DNA of 64,000 nucleotides from Brevundimonas intermedia (GTDB lineage: Bacteria > Pseudomonadota > Alphaproteobacteria > Caulobacterales > Caulobacteraceae), in the NCBI RefSeq assembly GCF_027922165.1, contig NZ_BSFD01000002.1:292874-356873 (forward strand). The letters are read 5' to 3'. The notes under the pieces are model-generated. The model saw nothing but the letters and a program-made list of their open reading frames with translations. It searched no databases and had not been told where the DNA came from. Of the stretch, positions 52,301-60,649 are shown piece by piece; position 1 is the first letter of the stretch; every line of letters begins with the position of its first letter. Position numbers and translations under genes: made by a program.

Positions 52301-53612
52301 GTCAGGCACAGTCTCGATCAACGGCCAGATCCAGCCGATCTGGGACCTTTTCCTCGGCGGCGAACGCAGCCTGGCCGGACAGGTAGCCGGACAGGCCACG
52401 ATCGCCGGCTCCCTGGCGGCGCCGCGCCTGAACGGCCGCTTCGACCTGACCCAGGGTTCCTATCGTGAAAAGAGCGTAGGCCTGGTTCTCGGCGACCTGA
52501 ACCTGCGCACCAGTTTCGACGACACCGTCGCCCAGATCGAGACCTTCGCGGCCAACGACACCTCCGGGGGAACCGTCACGGGCCAAGGCCGCATCGGCCT
52601 GCGAGAAGGCTCGGGCTCGACCGCGCGACTGACGCTCAATCGTTTCCGCGTCATCGACAACGACATTGGCGAGGCGCGCGCCTCTGGCCCCATCACCATC
52701 GTGCGGGGCCAGGATGGCAACATCCAGCTTTCGGGCGAGATGACGGTCGACGAAGCCCGCATCGAGCCGGAAGTTCCGGGTTCGACCGGGATCGTCTCCA
52801 TGGACGTCGTCGAGATCAATCGCCCCGGCGGCGATCCAGAAGAGACTGTGACGCGTCGAACCGGTCCGCAGATCGGCATGGACATCAGCCTCCGTTCCGC
52901 CGGCGGCAAGGTGCGGGTCAGCGGACGCGGTCTGAACGTCGTGCTCGACGTCAACGCCCGGGTGCGCGGGACCATCGCCCAGCCCCAGCTGACTGGCTCG
53001 GCCAATGTGGTGCGCGGCGACTACGAGTTCGCGGGCAAGCGGTTCATCTTCGACGATACCGGCCGCGTGACACTGTCCACCGATCCGAAGCAGATTCGCC
53101 TTAACCTGTCGGCGACGCGAGAGGACACCTCTCTGACCGCCTCGATCAATGTGACGGGCACGGCGGACCAGCCACAGATCGCCCTGACCTCGACCCCCGC
53201 CCTGCCCCAGGACGAAATCCTGTCGCAGGTGCTGTTCGGCCGATCGGCCTCTCAGTTGTCGCCGTTCGAGGCGGCCCAACTGGCGGCGGGCGTCGCGGCC
53301 CTGGCGGGCGGCGGCGGGTTCGACGTGATCGGGAACCTGCGCGAACTGGCCGGGCTCGACCGCCTGTCCTTCGGCGGCGAGGCCTCGGCCGTGACGGTCG
53401 CCGGCGGCCGCTACATCACCGACGACGTCTATCTAGAGGTCATCGGCGGCGGCGAAGGCGGAGCGGCGGTCAAGGTCGAATGGCAACCACGCCGCAACCT
53501 GGCCATCAGCTCGCAGTTCGGCGGCCAGGGCGACACCAGCCTGTCGATCCGCTGGCGCCGCGAAAGCCGCGAGGCCGGCCAGCGCGCCGACCGCCGCCCG
53601 AACCGGAACTAG
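49380..53612 (+). CDS. tamB: Translocation and assembly module inner-membrane protein TamB
   Basis: 1410 residues from a TTG overlapping the tamA stop. A single N-terminal membrane helix (about residues 31-55, LLALIAGGVIGGLLVLLIIAL) precedes a long repetitive beta region with many GxxNGxG-type AsmA-like turns. The C-terminal TamB/DUF490 domain has QDEILSQVLFGRSASQLSPF and ends DTSLSIRWRRE. TamB spans the periplasm and bridges to TamA; TamB-like proteins also move lipids to the outer membrane. Confidence 0.92.
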   Translation: MTEAPPDNTPDAVPPEETAAEVRKKRSLLQLLALIAGGVIGGLLVLLIIALIGGRMYIVSDAGRDLVTGFVQGQKISRYGRINVYGLKGDLFDDFTLDRVTVTDRDGVWLDARNVRVDWSYLPLITRRFHATEISADVIQLIRRPILDAPSGAPGGPQPIDVDIDRFAARVELLEGFSKEYGRWNLAGDVSLPRRGAKSATVNAASLNRPGDYLRLAATFGGKLEDTRVNLRANEAQGGPLAGAMGYSPDQPFSAVAVVNADMVHAKVQTGQFTPLIVDGRFGENGSRVSGYFDFSGSDLFAPFIERVGRTARFGFAMVPTGDKAYQGVGWKLTSDNIASEARGVIRMSDRSSPDGIRLEVQAASLSRLIGSDIAGPAAYSGLFKGDAQTWTLQGQATLLNANLASYRATRITGPLNVQIKDGRMDLDGDIRANGGSTEGLIGGLLGAAPRVQLEAARMKDGAILLEQVDLQGQGLTLKGSGSRNLLGGMGFRGEAQLTDASRILPNAGGGFGGPIRASSAKTGAPWVLNFDGRGRNLTVGLDELNRLLGRTPRLQLAGKLNGGRIEVDRGELTGAAGRAGAKGLIETNGRLRLALNWNARGPFAAGPVEIGGDMNGQGALTGTLSQPRVDLTAGFDKVTAGGLTLTDADLILSFRRGADASDGRITVTSGSNYGPARASGNFFLGGDRIRLTDLDVNAGGVTAQGAVALSDNIPSSADLTFTARTGAFLASGEANGRIRLTEGGGSDSAILDVSGRNIRLAGQSWNIRTIDLDGRGTLDNLPFTLALDVGGGTPAQFNGTGVYSRRGDAQTLTLRGGGRVREVAFTTRSPASIILDGATRTAHLDLGVGSGVLLADLRQDARTAIIQADLTSVDLQTLSPQLRGRATGRVALRGAGEDLSGSANVTLEDVRSIDAPRGLAVDGRLDATLINNSLTLKATATDEGAVQASADLVLPVEASAAPLRLAIARQRPMSGTVSINGQIQPIWDLFLGGERSLAGQVAGQATIAGSLAAPRLNGRFDLTQGSYREKSVGLVLGDLNLRTSFDDTVAQIETFAANDTSGGTVTGQGRIGLREGSGSTARLTLNRFRVIDNDIGEARASGPITIVRGQDGNIQLSGEMTVDEARIEPEVPGSTGIVSMDVVEINRPGGDPEETVTRRTGPQIGMDISLRSAGGKVRVSGRGLNVVLDVNARVRGTIAQPQLTGSANVVRGDYEFAGKRFIFDDTGRVTLSTDPKQIRLNLSATREDTSLTASINVTGTADQPQIALTSTPALPQDEILSQVLFGRSASQLSPFEAAQLAAGVAALAGGGGFDVIGNLRELAGLDRLSFGGEASAVTVAGGRYITDDVYLEVIGGGEGGAAVKVEWQPRRNLAISSQFGGQGDTSLSIRWRRESREAGQRADRRPNRN

Positions 53613-53614
53613 CG

Positions 53615-54157
53615 TCAGGGCTCCCGGCGCAGGCGGTGCAGCAACATGGCGCCCTGCAGGGAGGCGACATAGATCACGGTCGAAACAACAGACGCCGGCC
53701 AGACCACGGCGAGGATCCACAGCGGCAGCTCCGGCGTCGGCATGCTTCCCAGCAGCCGCATGCCGACGTTGGCGACCAGGCTGTAGGCGATCATGGCCAG
53801 CATGATGATCGGAATGACCCGCGTCATCATCCGCCACTGCACAGCGGCGAGCACACCGTAGAGCAGGACCGAAAAGATCGCCCCGAAGCCGACCATAAAC
53901 GGCCACATCGCCTTCATCACCGCGCGTTGGGTTGCGATCTGGTCCGAGGACAGGTTCATACGGGCATATTCGTCATTCATCGCCGTCTCGAACCAACCGG
54001 ACGTGAACATCCACCAGGTCGGGACCAGACTCACGACCAGGGCGATCCCCAGGCCGACGACCATGGCCCGCGCGGACCGCTGCGCCTCCGCCATTCCCCT
54101 CGGCAGAATCAGCGGGTTCATCGCCCTGAGCCAGAGATCGATCGTGGAACGCGTCAT
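53615..54157 (-). CDS. Membrane protein, YIP1-like
   Basis: 180 residues. It has four to five hydrophobic helices (MVVGLGIALVVSLVPTWWMF, MWPFMVGFGAIFSVLLYGVL, VIPIIMLAMIAYSLVANVG, LPLWILAVVWPASVVSTVIY) with a polar MNDEYARMNLSSDQ loop. The pattern resembles the YIP1 family, which is a weak assignment. It is convergent with tamB and divergent from the ast-operon hydrolase. Confidence 0.6.
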   Translation of the reverse strand: MTRSTIDLWLRAMNPLILPRGMAEAQRSARAMVVGLGIALVVSLVPTWWMFTSGWFETAMNDEYARMNLSSDQIATQRAVMKAMWPFMVGFGAIFSVLLYGVLAAVQWRMMTRVIPIIMLAMIAYSLVANVGMRLLGSMPTPELPLWILAVVWPASVVSTVIYVASLQGAMLLHRLRREP

Positions 54158-54257
54158 AAAGCCATCCTGAGTTTCGCGGCGCGAACCTAGCCCCGATCGC
54201 TCGGAACTTACAGCGCTCGACCTTCACCTTTGGCGCGGTGACGGCTAGGGTCCGCCG

Positions 54258-55508
54258 ATGCGGATTCTGACCACGGACCAGGCCGTCCTCGACCACGTCG
54301 CCGCGCGACGCGAGGCGATCATCGGCCGCACCATCGACTGGGCCAATATCAACTCCGGCAGCCGCAACGCCGCCGGACTGAACACCGTGCTGGACGCGCT
54401 GGAGGCCGAGGCGAAGACCCTGCCCGCCGTCGTCGAACGCATCCCGACCCAGCGCTCGACCACCGTCGCCGACGACGGCTCGGTGCGGACCGAAGCCCAC
54501 GCCGACGCCCTAAAGATCACAGCTCGTCCTGAAGCGCCGATCCAGGTCGTCCTGACCGGCCACTACGACACCGTCTTCCCCGCCGACAGCCGCTTCCAGA
54601 CCGTGACGCCCCGTGCTGACGGCGCGCTGAACGGCCCTGGCGTCGCTGACATGAAGGGCGGGATCAGCGTGCTGCTGGCGGCGCTCGACGCCTTCGAAAC
54701 CCATCCCGACCGGCACGGCGTCGGCTGGACCGTCCTGCTCAGCCCCGACGAAGAAATCGGCTCGCCCGCCTCGGCCCCGCTACTGGCCGAACTGGGCGCG
54801 CGGGGGCATGTGGGCCTGACCTATGAACCGGCCCTGGCGGACGGCACCCTAGCCGGGGCGCGCAAGGGCAGCGGCAACTATCATCTGATCGTGACGGGCA
54901 GGGCCGCCCACGCCGGCCGCGCCTTCGACGAAGGCCGCAACGCCATAGCCGGGGCCGCCATCATCGCCGCCGCCCTGCACGGGCTGAACGGCCAAAGGGA
55001 CGGCGTCACAGTGAACGTAGCCAAGATTTCCGGCGGCGGCGCACTGAACGTCGTCGCCGACAACGCCGTGGTCCGCTTCAATGTCCGCGTCCCGGACAAG
55101 GCCGCCGCCGACTGGATCGACGCTTCGGTTCGGGCCATCGCAGGCGCGCCGCCGTTCGAGGGTCTGACCCTGGATCTACACGGCGGCTTCACCCGCGCAC
55201 CCAAGCCGATGGACGCCGCCCAGACCGCCCTGTTCGAAGCGGTGAAACAAGCCGGCGCCCTGCTGGGCCAGCCCATCGCCTGGAAGCCGTCGGGCGGCGT
55301 CTGCGAAGGCAATAATCTGCACGCCGCCGGCCTGCCCAATATCGACACCCTGGGCGTCCGGGGCGGCGAGATCCATTCGGACCAGGAGTTCGCCTGGCCC
55401 GACAGCTTCGTCGAACGCGCCCAGCTCAGCGCTCTCCTTCTGTGCAAGATCGCCTCGGGCGAGATCGACGCGGCCAAACTCAAAGCCCTGCGGATGGAAA
55501 CCCTCTGA
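54258..55508 (+). CDS. M20-family metallohydrolase in the arginine catabolic operon
   Basis: 416 residues. Metal ligands are in LTGHYDTVFP (His, Asp), GVADMKGG and SPDEEIGS, the canonical M20 pattern of CPG2-like enzymes. The dimerisation domain (AHAGRAFDEGRNAIAGAA) follows. It stops at the base before astA, so it heads the astA-astD-astB operon. M20 enzymes hydrolyse N-acyl amino acids. The context suggests that it replaces AstE (N-succinylglutamate desuccinylase), which is otherwise absent from the cluster; this is inference. Confidence 0.82.
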   Translation: MRILTTDQAVLDHVAARREAIIGRTIDWANINSGSRNAAGLNTVLDALEAEAKTLPAVVERIPTQRSTTVADDGSVRTEAHADALKITARPEAPIQVVLTGHYDTVFPADSRFQTVTPRADGALNGPGVADMKGGISVLLAALDAFETHPDRHGVGWTVLLSPDEEIGSPASAPLLAELGARGHVGLTYEPALADGTLAGARKGSGNYHLIVTGRAAHAGRAFDEGRNAIAGAAIIAAALHGLNGQRDGVTVNVAKISGGGALNVVADNAVVRFNVRVPDKAAADWIDASVRAIAGAPPFEGLTLDLHGGFTRAPKPMDAAQTALFEAVKQAGALLGQPIAWKPSGGVCEGNNLHAAGLPNIDTLGVRGGEIHSDQEFAWPDSFVERAQLSALLLCKIASGEIDAAKLKALRMETL

Positions 55509-56516
55509 ATGCTTGTCATCCGTCCCGCCGGTCCTGCCGATCTCGACTATCTGCTGGAGCTGGCCATCCTGTCCGGTCCCGGCTTCACCAGCCTTCCTGA
55601 AGACCCCGACGCCCTGGCTGACCGGCTTGAACTCAGCCAGGCCAGCTTCCGCGGCGAGGTCGCCTGGCAGGAGGCCTGGTACACCCTGATGCTCGAGGAC
55701 GGCGACACCGGCGACATCGACGGCGTCGGCTCGGTCAAGGCGACCGTGGGTCTGAAACGGCCCTTCTTCTCGTTCCGCGTCGTCAACAACACGGCGTCCT
55801 CGCCGTCCTTGGGGGTCAAGCTGGACCACCAGACCCTGGTGCTGGTCAACGAATGCACCGGCTGGACCGAGGTCGGCTCGCTGTTCCTCAAGGCCGACCG
55901 GCGCAAGGGCGGCGCGGGTCGCCTGCTCAGCCAGTCGCGCTATATGCTGATCGGCGCCCAGCCCGAACTCTTCGCCGAGAATGTGCTGGCTGAGTTGCGC
56001 GGGGTCTTCACCCCCGACGGCGCATGCCCCTTCTGGGACCATGTCGCGCACAAGTTTTTCCCCATGGAGTTCGACGACGCCGACCGGATGAGCGGCTCGA
56101 CCGACAAGCAGTTCATCCTCGACCTGGCGCCCCGCCACCCCATCTATACCGAGCTTCTTCCCGAGCCGGCCCGCGCCGTGATCGGCAAGGTCCATCCCCA
56201 GGGCGTACCCGCCATGGCCTTGCTGGAGAGCGAGGGCTTCCGCCCCAACGGTCTGGTCGACATCTTCGACGCCGGCCCCACAGTCTCGTGCGGGCGGGAC
56301 AATATCCGCACCGTCCGCGACGCCCGCCGCCTGACAGTCGAGTTGGTCGATACAGTCCAGGCCGAACTGCCGGCCCTGATCTCGACCGACAGAATCGCCG
56401 CCTTCCGCGCCGTCCGCGCCAAGGCCGACATCGAAGGCGACATCGCCCGCCTGACCGCCGAAACCGCCGCCGCGCTGAAGATCAAGACCGGCGCCATCGT
56501 CCGCGTGAAATCATGA
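55509..56516 (+). CDS. astA: Arginine N-succinyltransferase AstA
   Basis: 335 residues. Motifs include RPAGPADLDYLLELAILSG, the QTLVLVNECTGWTEVGSLFL region and KADRRKGGAGRLLSQSRYM. It transfers succinate from succinyl-CoA to arginine, the first step of the AST pathway. The start abuts the M20 gene stop. The stop overlaps the astD ATG by four bases (ATGA), so translation is coupled. Confidence 0.93.
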   Translation: MLVIRPAGPADLDYLLELAILSGPGFTSLPEDPDALADRLELSQASFRGEVAWQEAWYTLMLEDGDTGDIDGVGSVKATVGLKRPFFSFRVVNNTASSPSLGVKLDHQTLVLVNECTGWTEVGSLFLKADRRKGGAGRLLSQSRYMLIGAQPELFAENVLAELRGVFTPDGACPFWDHVAHKFFPMEFDDADRMSGSTDKQFILDLAPRHPIYTELLPEPARAVIGKVHPQGVPAMALLESEGFRPNGLVDIFDAGPTVSCGRDNIRTVRDARRLTVELVDTVQAELPALISTDRIAAFRAVRAKADIEGDIARLTAETAAALKIKTGAIVRVKS

Positions 56517-57928
56517 CCCTGTTCAAATCCACCGATCCCGCCACCGAAGCGACCAACTGGGAGGGCGAGGCCGCCAGTCCTGTCCAGGTCCAGGCCGCCG
56601 TTGACGCCGCCCGCGCCGCCTTCCCCGCCTGGGCCGACGCCCCACGCGCAGACCGCATCGACGCCGTCAAACGTTATCAGGCCGTGCTGAAGGACCGCGC
56701 GCCCCAGATCGCCGAGGCCATCGCCCGCGAAACCGGAAAACCGCTGTGGGAGACGAAGACCGAAGCGGCCGCCATGATCGGCAAGGTGGACATCTCCATC
56801 CGCGCCTATGACGAGCGCACCGGCGAGCGCACCAGCGACACCGCCTTCGGCCGCGCGACCCTGCGTCACCGTCCGCATGGCGTGGCGGCGGTGCTGGGTC
56901 CGTTCAACTTCCCCGGCCATCTGCCCAACGGCCATATCGTCCCGGCTCTGCTGGCGGGCGATACCGTCGTGTTCAAGCCGTCGGAGGAGACGCCCCTGGT
57001 CGGCCAGGTCATGGCCGAGGCCTTTGCCGCCGCCGACCTGCCGACCGGCGTGGTCAATGTCGTCCAGGGCGGCCGCGAGACCGGCGCGGCCCTGCTGGAC
57101 GCCGGGATCGACGCCCTGATGTTCACCGGCTCGGGCGCGGCCGGCGCGCATTTCCGCCGCAAGTTCGCCGACGATCCTCACGTCATCCTGGCGCTGGAGC
57201 TGGGCGGCAACAATCCTCTGGTCGTCTGGGACGCCGCCGACGCTCAGGCCGTAGCGGGCATCGCGGTGCAGTCCGCCTTCATCACCACCGGCCAGCGCTG
57301 TTCCTGCGCCCGTCGCCTGATCGTGCCGGAAGGGCCTCAGGGCGACGCCATCATCGAAGCCATCGCCGCCCTGTCCGACCGGCTGGTGTTCGGTCCTTGG
57401 GACAGCGATCCCGAACCCTATGCTGGACCGCTAATCTCCGCCCGCGCGGCGGAAGCGGCGCTGAAAGCGCTGCAGGAACGGATCGACGCCGGAGCCAAGG
57501 TCATCCGCCCCTCGGGTCCCGTCGCCAACCTGCCGGGCGCCTTCGTCAAACCCGCCATCATCGACGTAACCGGGATCGACGTCCCGGACGAGGAGATGTT
57601 CGCCCCCTTCCTGTCGGTCGTCCGCGTCCCAAGTTTCGACGCTGCGATCCAGGCGGCGAACGCCACCCGCTACGGCCTGTCCGCCGGTCTGGTCAGCGAC
57701 GATCCGGCGAACTGGGACCACTTCATACGCCGCATCCGCGCGGGCGTGGTCAACTTCAACCGCCCGACCACCGGCGCCGCCGGCGACATGCCATTCGGCG
57801 GCCTGGGCGCCAGCGGCAACCACCGGCCCAGCGCCTACTACGCCGCCGACTACTGCGCCTATCCGGTCGCCAGCTTCGAGGCCGACGCGGTCGCGAACAT
57901 CGAAGGCGAGATCAAAGGGCTGCAATGA
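56513..57928 (+). CDS. astD: N-succinylglutamate 5-semialdehyde dehydrogenase AstD
   Basis: 471 residues from the ATG overlapping the astA stop. Aldehyde-dehydrogenase motifs are LGPFNFPGHLPNGHIVPAL, VFKPSEETPL, FTGSGAAGAHFRR and LALELGGNNPLV (general-base Glu). The catalytic Cys lies in TTGQRCSCARRL. It oxidises N-succinylglutamate semialdehyde with NAD+. It overlaps astB by four bases. Confidence 0.94.
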   Translation: MTLFKSTDPATEATNWEGEAASPVQVQAAVDAARAAFPAWADAPRADRIDAVKRYQAVLKDRAPQIAEAIARETGKPLWETKTEAAAMIGKVDISIRAYDERTGERTSDTAFGRATLRHRPHGVAAVLGPFNFPGHLPNGHIVPALLAGDTVVFKPSEETPLVGQVMAEAFAAADLPTGVVNVVQGGRETGAALLDAGIDALMFTGSGAAGAHFRRKFADDPHVILALELGGNNPLVVWDAADAQAVAGIAVQSAFITTGQRCSCARRLIVPEGPQGDAIIEAIAALSDRLVFGPWDSDPEPYAGPLISARAAEAALKALQERIDAGAKVIRPSGPVANLPGAFVKPAIIDVTGIDVPDEEMFAPFLSVVRVPSFDAAIQAANATRYGLSAGLVSDDPANWDHFIRRIRAGVVNFNRPTTGAAGDMPFGGLGASGNHRPSAYYAADYCAYPVASFEADAVANIEGEIKGLQ

Positions 57929-59262
57929 TCCACGCTGTCGAAGCCAATGCCGACGGCCTGATCGGGCCAACGCACTCCTACGCCGGTCTGTCGCCGGGCA
58001 ATCTGGCCTCCAGCCTGAACAGGGGCGAGGCGTCGAAGCCGCGCGCCGCGGTGTTGCAGGGGCTCGACAAGATGAAGACCCTGGCGGACCTGGGCCTGCC
58101 CCAGTTCGTCCTGCCCCCGCACGAGCGGCCGAACATCCCCTTCCTGCGGACGCTCGGTTTCACCGGCTCGGACGCCCAGGTGCTGGAGCGGGCCTGGAAG
58201 GACGCGCCCTCCTTCGCCGCCGCCGCCTGCTCAGCCTCGCCCATGTGGGCCGCCAACGCCGCGACCGTGACGCCCAGCGCCGACGCCGCCGACGGGCGGG
58301 TGCATTTCACCCCCGCCAATCTGCTCACCAATCTGCACCGGTCGCTGGAACACCAGCAGACGAAACGGGCCCTGGACGCCCTCTTCCCCGATGCCGACCG
58401 GTTCGCCGTTCATGACGCCCTGCCCTCCGTCGCCCATCTGGCCGACGAAGGCGCCGCCAACCATGTGCGCCTGTGCGCCGACCACGGGGCGCGGGGCGTC
58501 AATCTGCTGGTCTGGGGCCGCGAGGCGTTCGAGTCCTGGGACGGTCCCTATCCCGCCCGTCAAACGCGCGAGGCGTCGCAGGCCGTGGGTCGTCGCCATA
58601 GCGCAAGCGGCGTCGTTCTGGCCCAACAGTCGAAGGCCGCCATCGCCGGCGGAACCTTCCACAACGACGTGGTCTGCGTCGGGGCGCTGGAGACCCTGTT
58701 CTTCCATGACCTGGCGTTCGAGGACACGGCCGGGACCCAGGACGCCATCCGACGCGCAGCCGAAGGCCTGTTCGACCCGATCTTCGTCGAGGTCTCGTCA
58801 GCCGACCTGCCCCTGGCCGACGCCATCAGCAGCTATCTGTTCAACTCCATGCTGATCCAGATTCCGGGCGAGGACCGCCTGACCCTGATCTGCCCGACCG
58901 AGACCCGCGACAACCCGCGCAGCCATGCGGTGGCGCAATCCCTGGCCACCTCCAACGGCCCCATCGGCCAGGTCCGTTACGTCGATGTGCGCCAGTCGAT
59001 GCGCAACGGCGGCGGTCCGGCCTGCCTGCGCCTGCGAGTCGTCCTGAACGAAGCGGAACTCGCCGCGGCCAACCCGGCCATGCGCTTGACCGACGCTCTA
59101 CACGCCGAACTCTCGGCCTGGGCTGACCGCTGGTACCGCGACGAACTGCGGCCTGCCGACCTGGCCGACCCGGCCTTGCTGGACGAAAGCCGGGGCGCCC
59201 TGGACGCACTGACCAAGATCCTGAACCTGGGCGGCGGCTTCTATCCGTTCCAGCGAATCTAG
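57925..59262 (+). CDS. astB: N-succinylarginine dihydrolase AstB
   Basis: 445 residues. The guanidino-modifying fold shows GLIGPTHSYAGLSPGNLAS, LADEGAANHVRLC, GGTFHNDVVCVG (catalytic His) and NGGGPACLRLRVVL (catalytic Cys). It converts N-succinylarginine to N-succinylornithine, ammonia and CO2. It is last in the operon. No astC aminotransferase is present in the window; AstC activity is often supplied by acetylornithine aminotransferase encoded elsewhere. The end overlaps phhA by four bases. Confidence 0.94.
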   Translation: MIHAVEANADGLIGPTHSYAGLSPGNLASSLNRGEASKPRAAVLQGLDKMKTLADLGLPQFVLPPHERPNIPFLRTLGFTGSDAQVLERAWKDAPSFAAAACSASPMWAANAATVTPSADAADGRVHFTPANLLTNLHRSLEHQQTKRALDALFPDADRFAVHDALPSVAHLADEGAANHVRLCADHGARGVNLLVWGREAFESWDGPYPARQTREASQAVGRRHSASGVVLAQQSKAAIAGGTFHNDVVCVGALETLFFHDLAFEDTAGTQDAIRRAAEGLFDPIFVEVSSADLPLADAISSYLFNSMLIQIPGEDRLTLICPTETRDNPRSHAVAQSLATSNGPIGQVRYVDVRQSMRNGGGPACLRLRVVLNEAELAAANPAMRLTDALHAELSAWADRWYRDELRPADLADPALLDESRGALDALTKILNLGGGFYPFQRI

Positions 59263-60134
59263 GCCGCGAACCGGCCGCCCTTGGCCGCATAGGACTGGGT
59301 GCCGCGCGTGAAGACGTGATCGGTCGACAGAACGGTCTCGATCGGCAGGTCGGCCTGGCCTTTCAGGGCGGCGTAGACAGGGCCGAAGTCTTTCAGCGTC
59401 TCGTCCTTCAGCGCCTCCAGGCTGTCGATGACGAAATAGACCTGCTGGAAGTCATCGATCCGGTACAGGGTCCGCATCACCCGCTCCAGGTCGAAGCCCA
59501 GGCGGTTCGGCGACGCGTCTTCCAGGGCGAAGACGCTCTCGGTCGCTGACGAGACGATGCCCGCGCCATAGATGCGCAGGCCGTCAGCCTCCTTCATCAG
59601 GCCGAACTCGACCGTGTACCAGTAGAGCCGGGCCAGGTTCGGCAACATGCCCAGGCCGGCGGCCCGCTGCCCGCCCTTGCCATAGGCCTCCATATAGGCG
59701 GCGAAGTCGGGGTCGGTCAGCATGGGGACATGGCCGAAGACGTCGTGGAAGATGTCGGGTTCCTGGAGATAGTCCAGCTGGTCCGGTCTTCTAATGAACT
59801 GCCCCGAGACGAAACGGCGGTTGGCCAGATGGTCGAAGAAGACCTCGTCCGGCACCAGGCCCGGCACGCAGACGACGGTCCAACCGGTCAGGGCCTGAAG
59901 CTTGGGATTGATGACTTCGAAGTCGGGAATGCCGCCGGCGTTGAGGTCCAGCGAATCCAGGCCGCGCAGGAAGGCGTCGCAGGCGCGGCCGGGCAGGATC
60001 TTCATCTGGCGGGCGTAGAGCGTATCCCAGGTCTGGTGTTCGACCTCAGTATAGGCGGCCCAGTTCTGGGCGATGGTCCAGTCGGCGGCCGCGCCCTCGG
60101 GCGGCTGTTCGAAGACGTGTTCGAAGTCGGACAT
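59259..60134 (-). CDS. phhA: Phenylalanine 4-monooxygenase PhhA
   Basis: 291 residues from the ATG at 60134 (MSDFEHVFEQPPEG), which has AGGAG upstream; the frame extends further. Iron ligands are the two His in DIFHDVFGHVPML and Glu in LYWYTVEFGLM. The KLQALTGWTVVCVPGLVPDE segment binds the pterin. It hydroxylates phenylalanine to tyrosine with tetrahydropterin and O2. A phhB (pterin dehydratase) gene is not visible nearby. It is convergent with astB. Confidence 0.92.
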   Translation of the reverse strand: MSDFEHVFEQPPEGAAADWTIAQNWAAYTEVEHQTWDTLYARQMKILPGRACDAFLRGLDSLDLNAGGIPDFEVINPKLQALTGWTVVCVPGLVPDEVFFDHLANRRFVSGQFIRRPDQLDYLQEPDIFHDVFGHVPMLTDPDFAAYMEAYGKGGQRAAGLGMLPNLARLYWYTVEFGLMKEADGLRIYGAGIVSSATESVFALEDASPNRLGFDLERVMRTLYRIDDFQQVYFVIDSLEALKDETLKDFGPVYAALKGQADLPIETVLSTDHVFTRGTQSYAAKGGRFAA

Positions 60135-60193
60135 GGGGACGCTCCTCTTTTGCCCCATCCTAACGCCCGGTCTGCGCCCGTTCAAAGGCTTGG

Positions 60194-60502
60194 TCAGTGA
60201 ATGGCTTCATGCAGGGGTGCGTGATGGCCTTGAGCATCGACGGTGAACCAGCGCTGGGCGTCGTCGGGCAGGAGGACCGACTGGCCGTCTTCAAGCACGG
60301 CTTCGGCGGCATAGGCCACGAAGCCGCCGTCCTCGCCGAGGGCGAAGACGCGGTAGAAGGGTTGGTGCGGCGAGACCGCGCCCGTGTCGATGGCCGGGCC
60401 GTGGTAGGCGGGGTCAACGTCCATCACCACGCCCCGGAAGGCGTCGTCGCGGTGGCGGACGATCTGGCCGATGGCGAAACGGGCTGTGTGAACCTGGGTC
60501 AT
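60194..60502 (-). CDS. hspQ: Heat-shock protein HspQ (YccV-like)
   Basis: 102 residues. The hallmark FAIGQIVRHRDDAFRGVVMD and DVDPAYHGPAIDTG, with HQPFYRVFALGED, match the hemimethylated-DNA-binding/HspQ family. HspQ modulates Lon protease specificity in enterobacteria. It lies upstream of phhA on the same strand. The function in Caulobacterales is not established. Confidence 0.86.
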   Translation of the reverse strand: MTQVHTARFAIGQIVRHRDDAFRGVVMDVDPAYHGPAIDTGAVSPHQPFYRVFALGEDGGFVAYAAEAVLEDGQSVLLPDDAQRWFTVDAQGHHAPLHEAIH

Positions 60503-60649
60503 GCGATCCTAATACGCTTGGCGCGATGACCCTGATCCACGCAGGCCTGTTCATCTTCCTGACAGAATGGCTTGGCGCGGACGATCTTGGCGGGCTAGGT
60601 TGATCGGGACGGGCGCCGCTTTGGACCGCCCACATCGGAATGACGGCCC

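Noticed and set aside
60526-60603. 25-codon ORF upstream of the Ppx/GppA gene
   Set aside because: There is no ribosome site and no supporting feature; length is consistent with chance.
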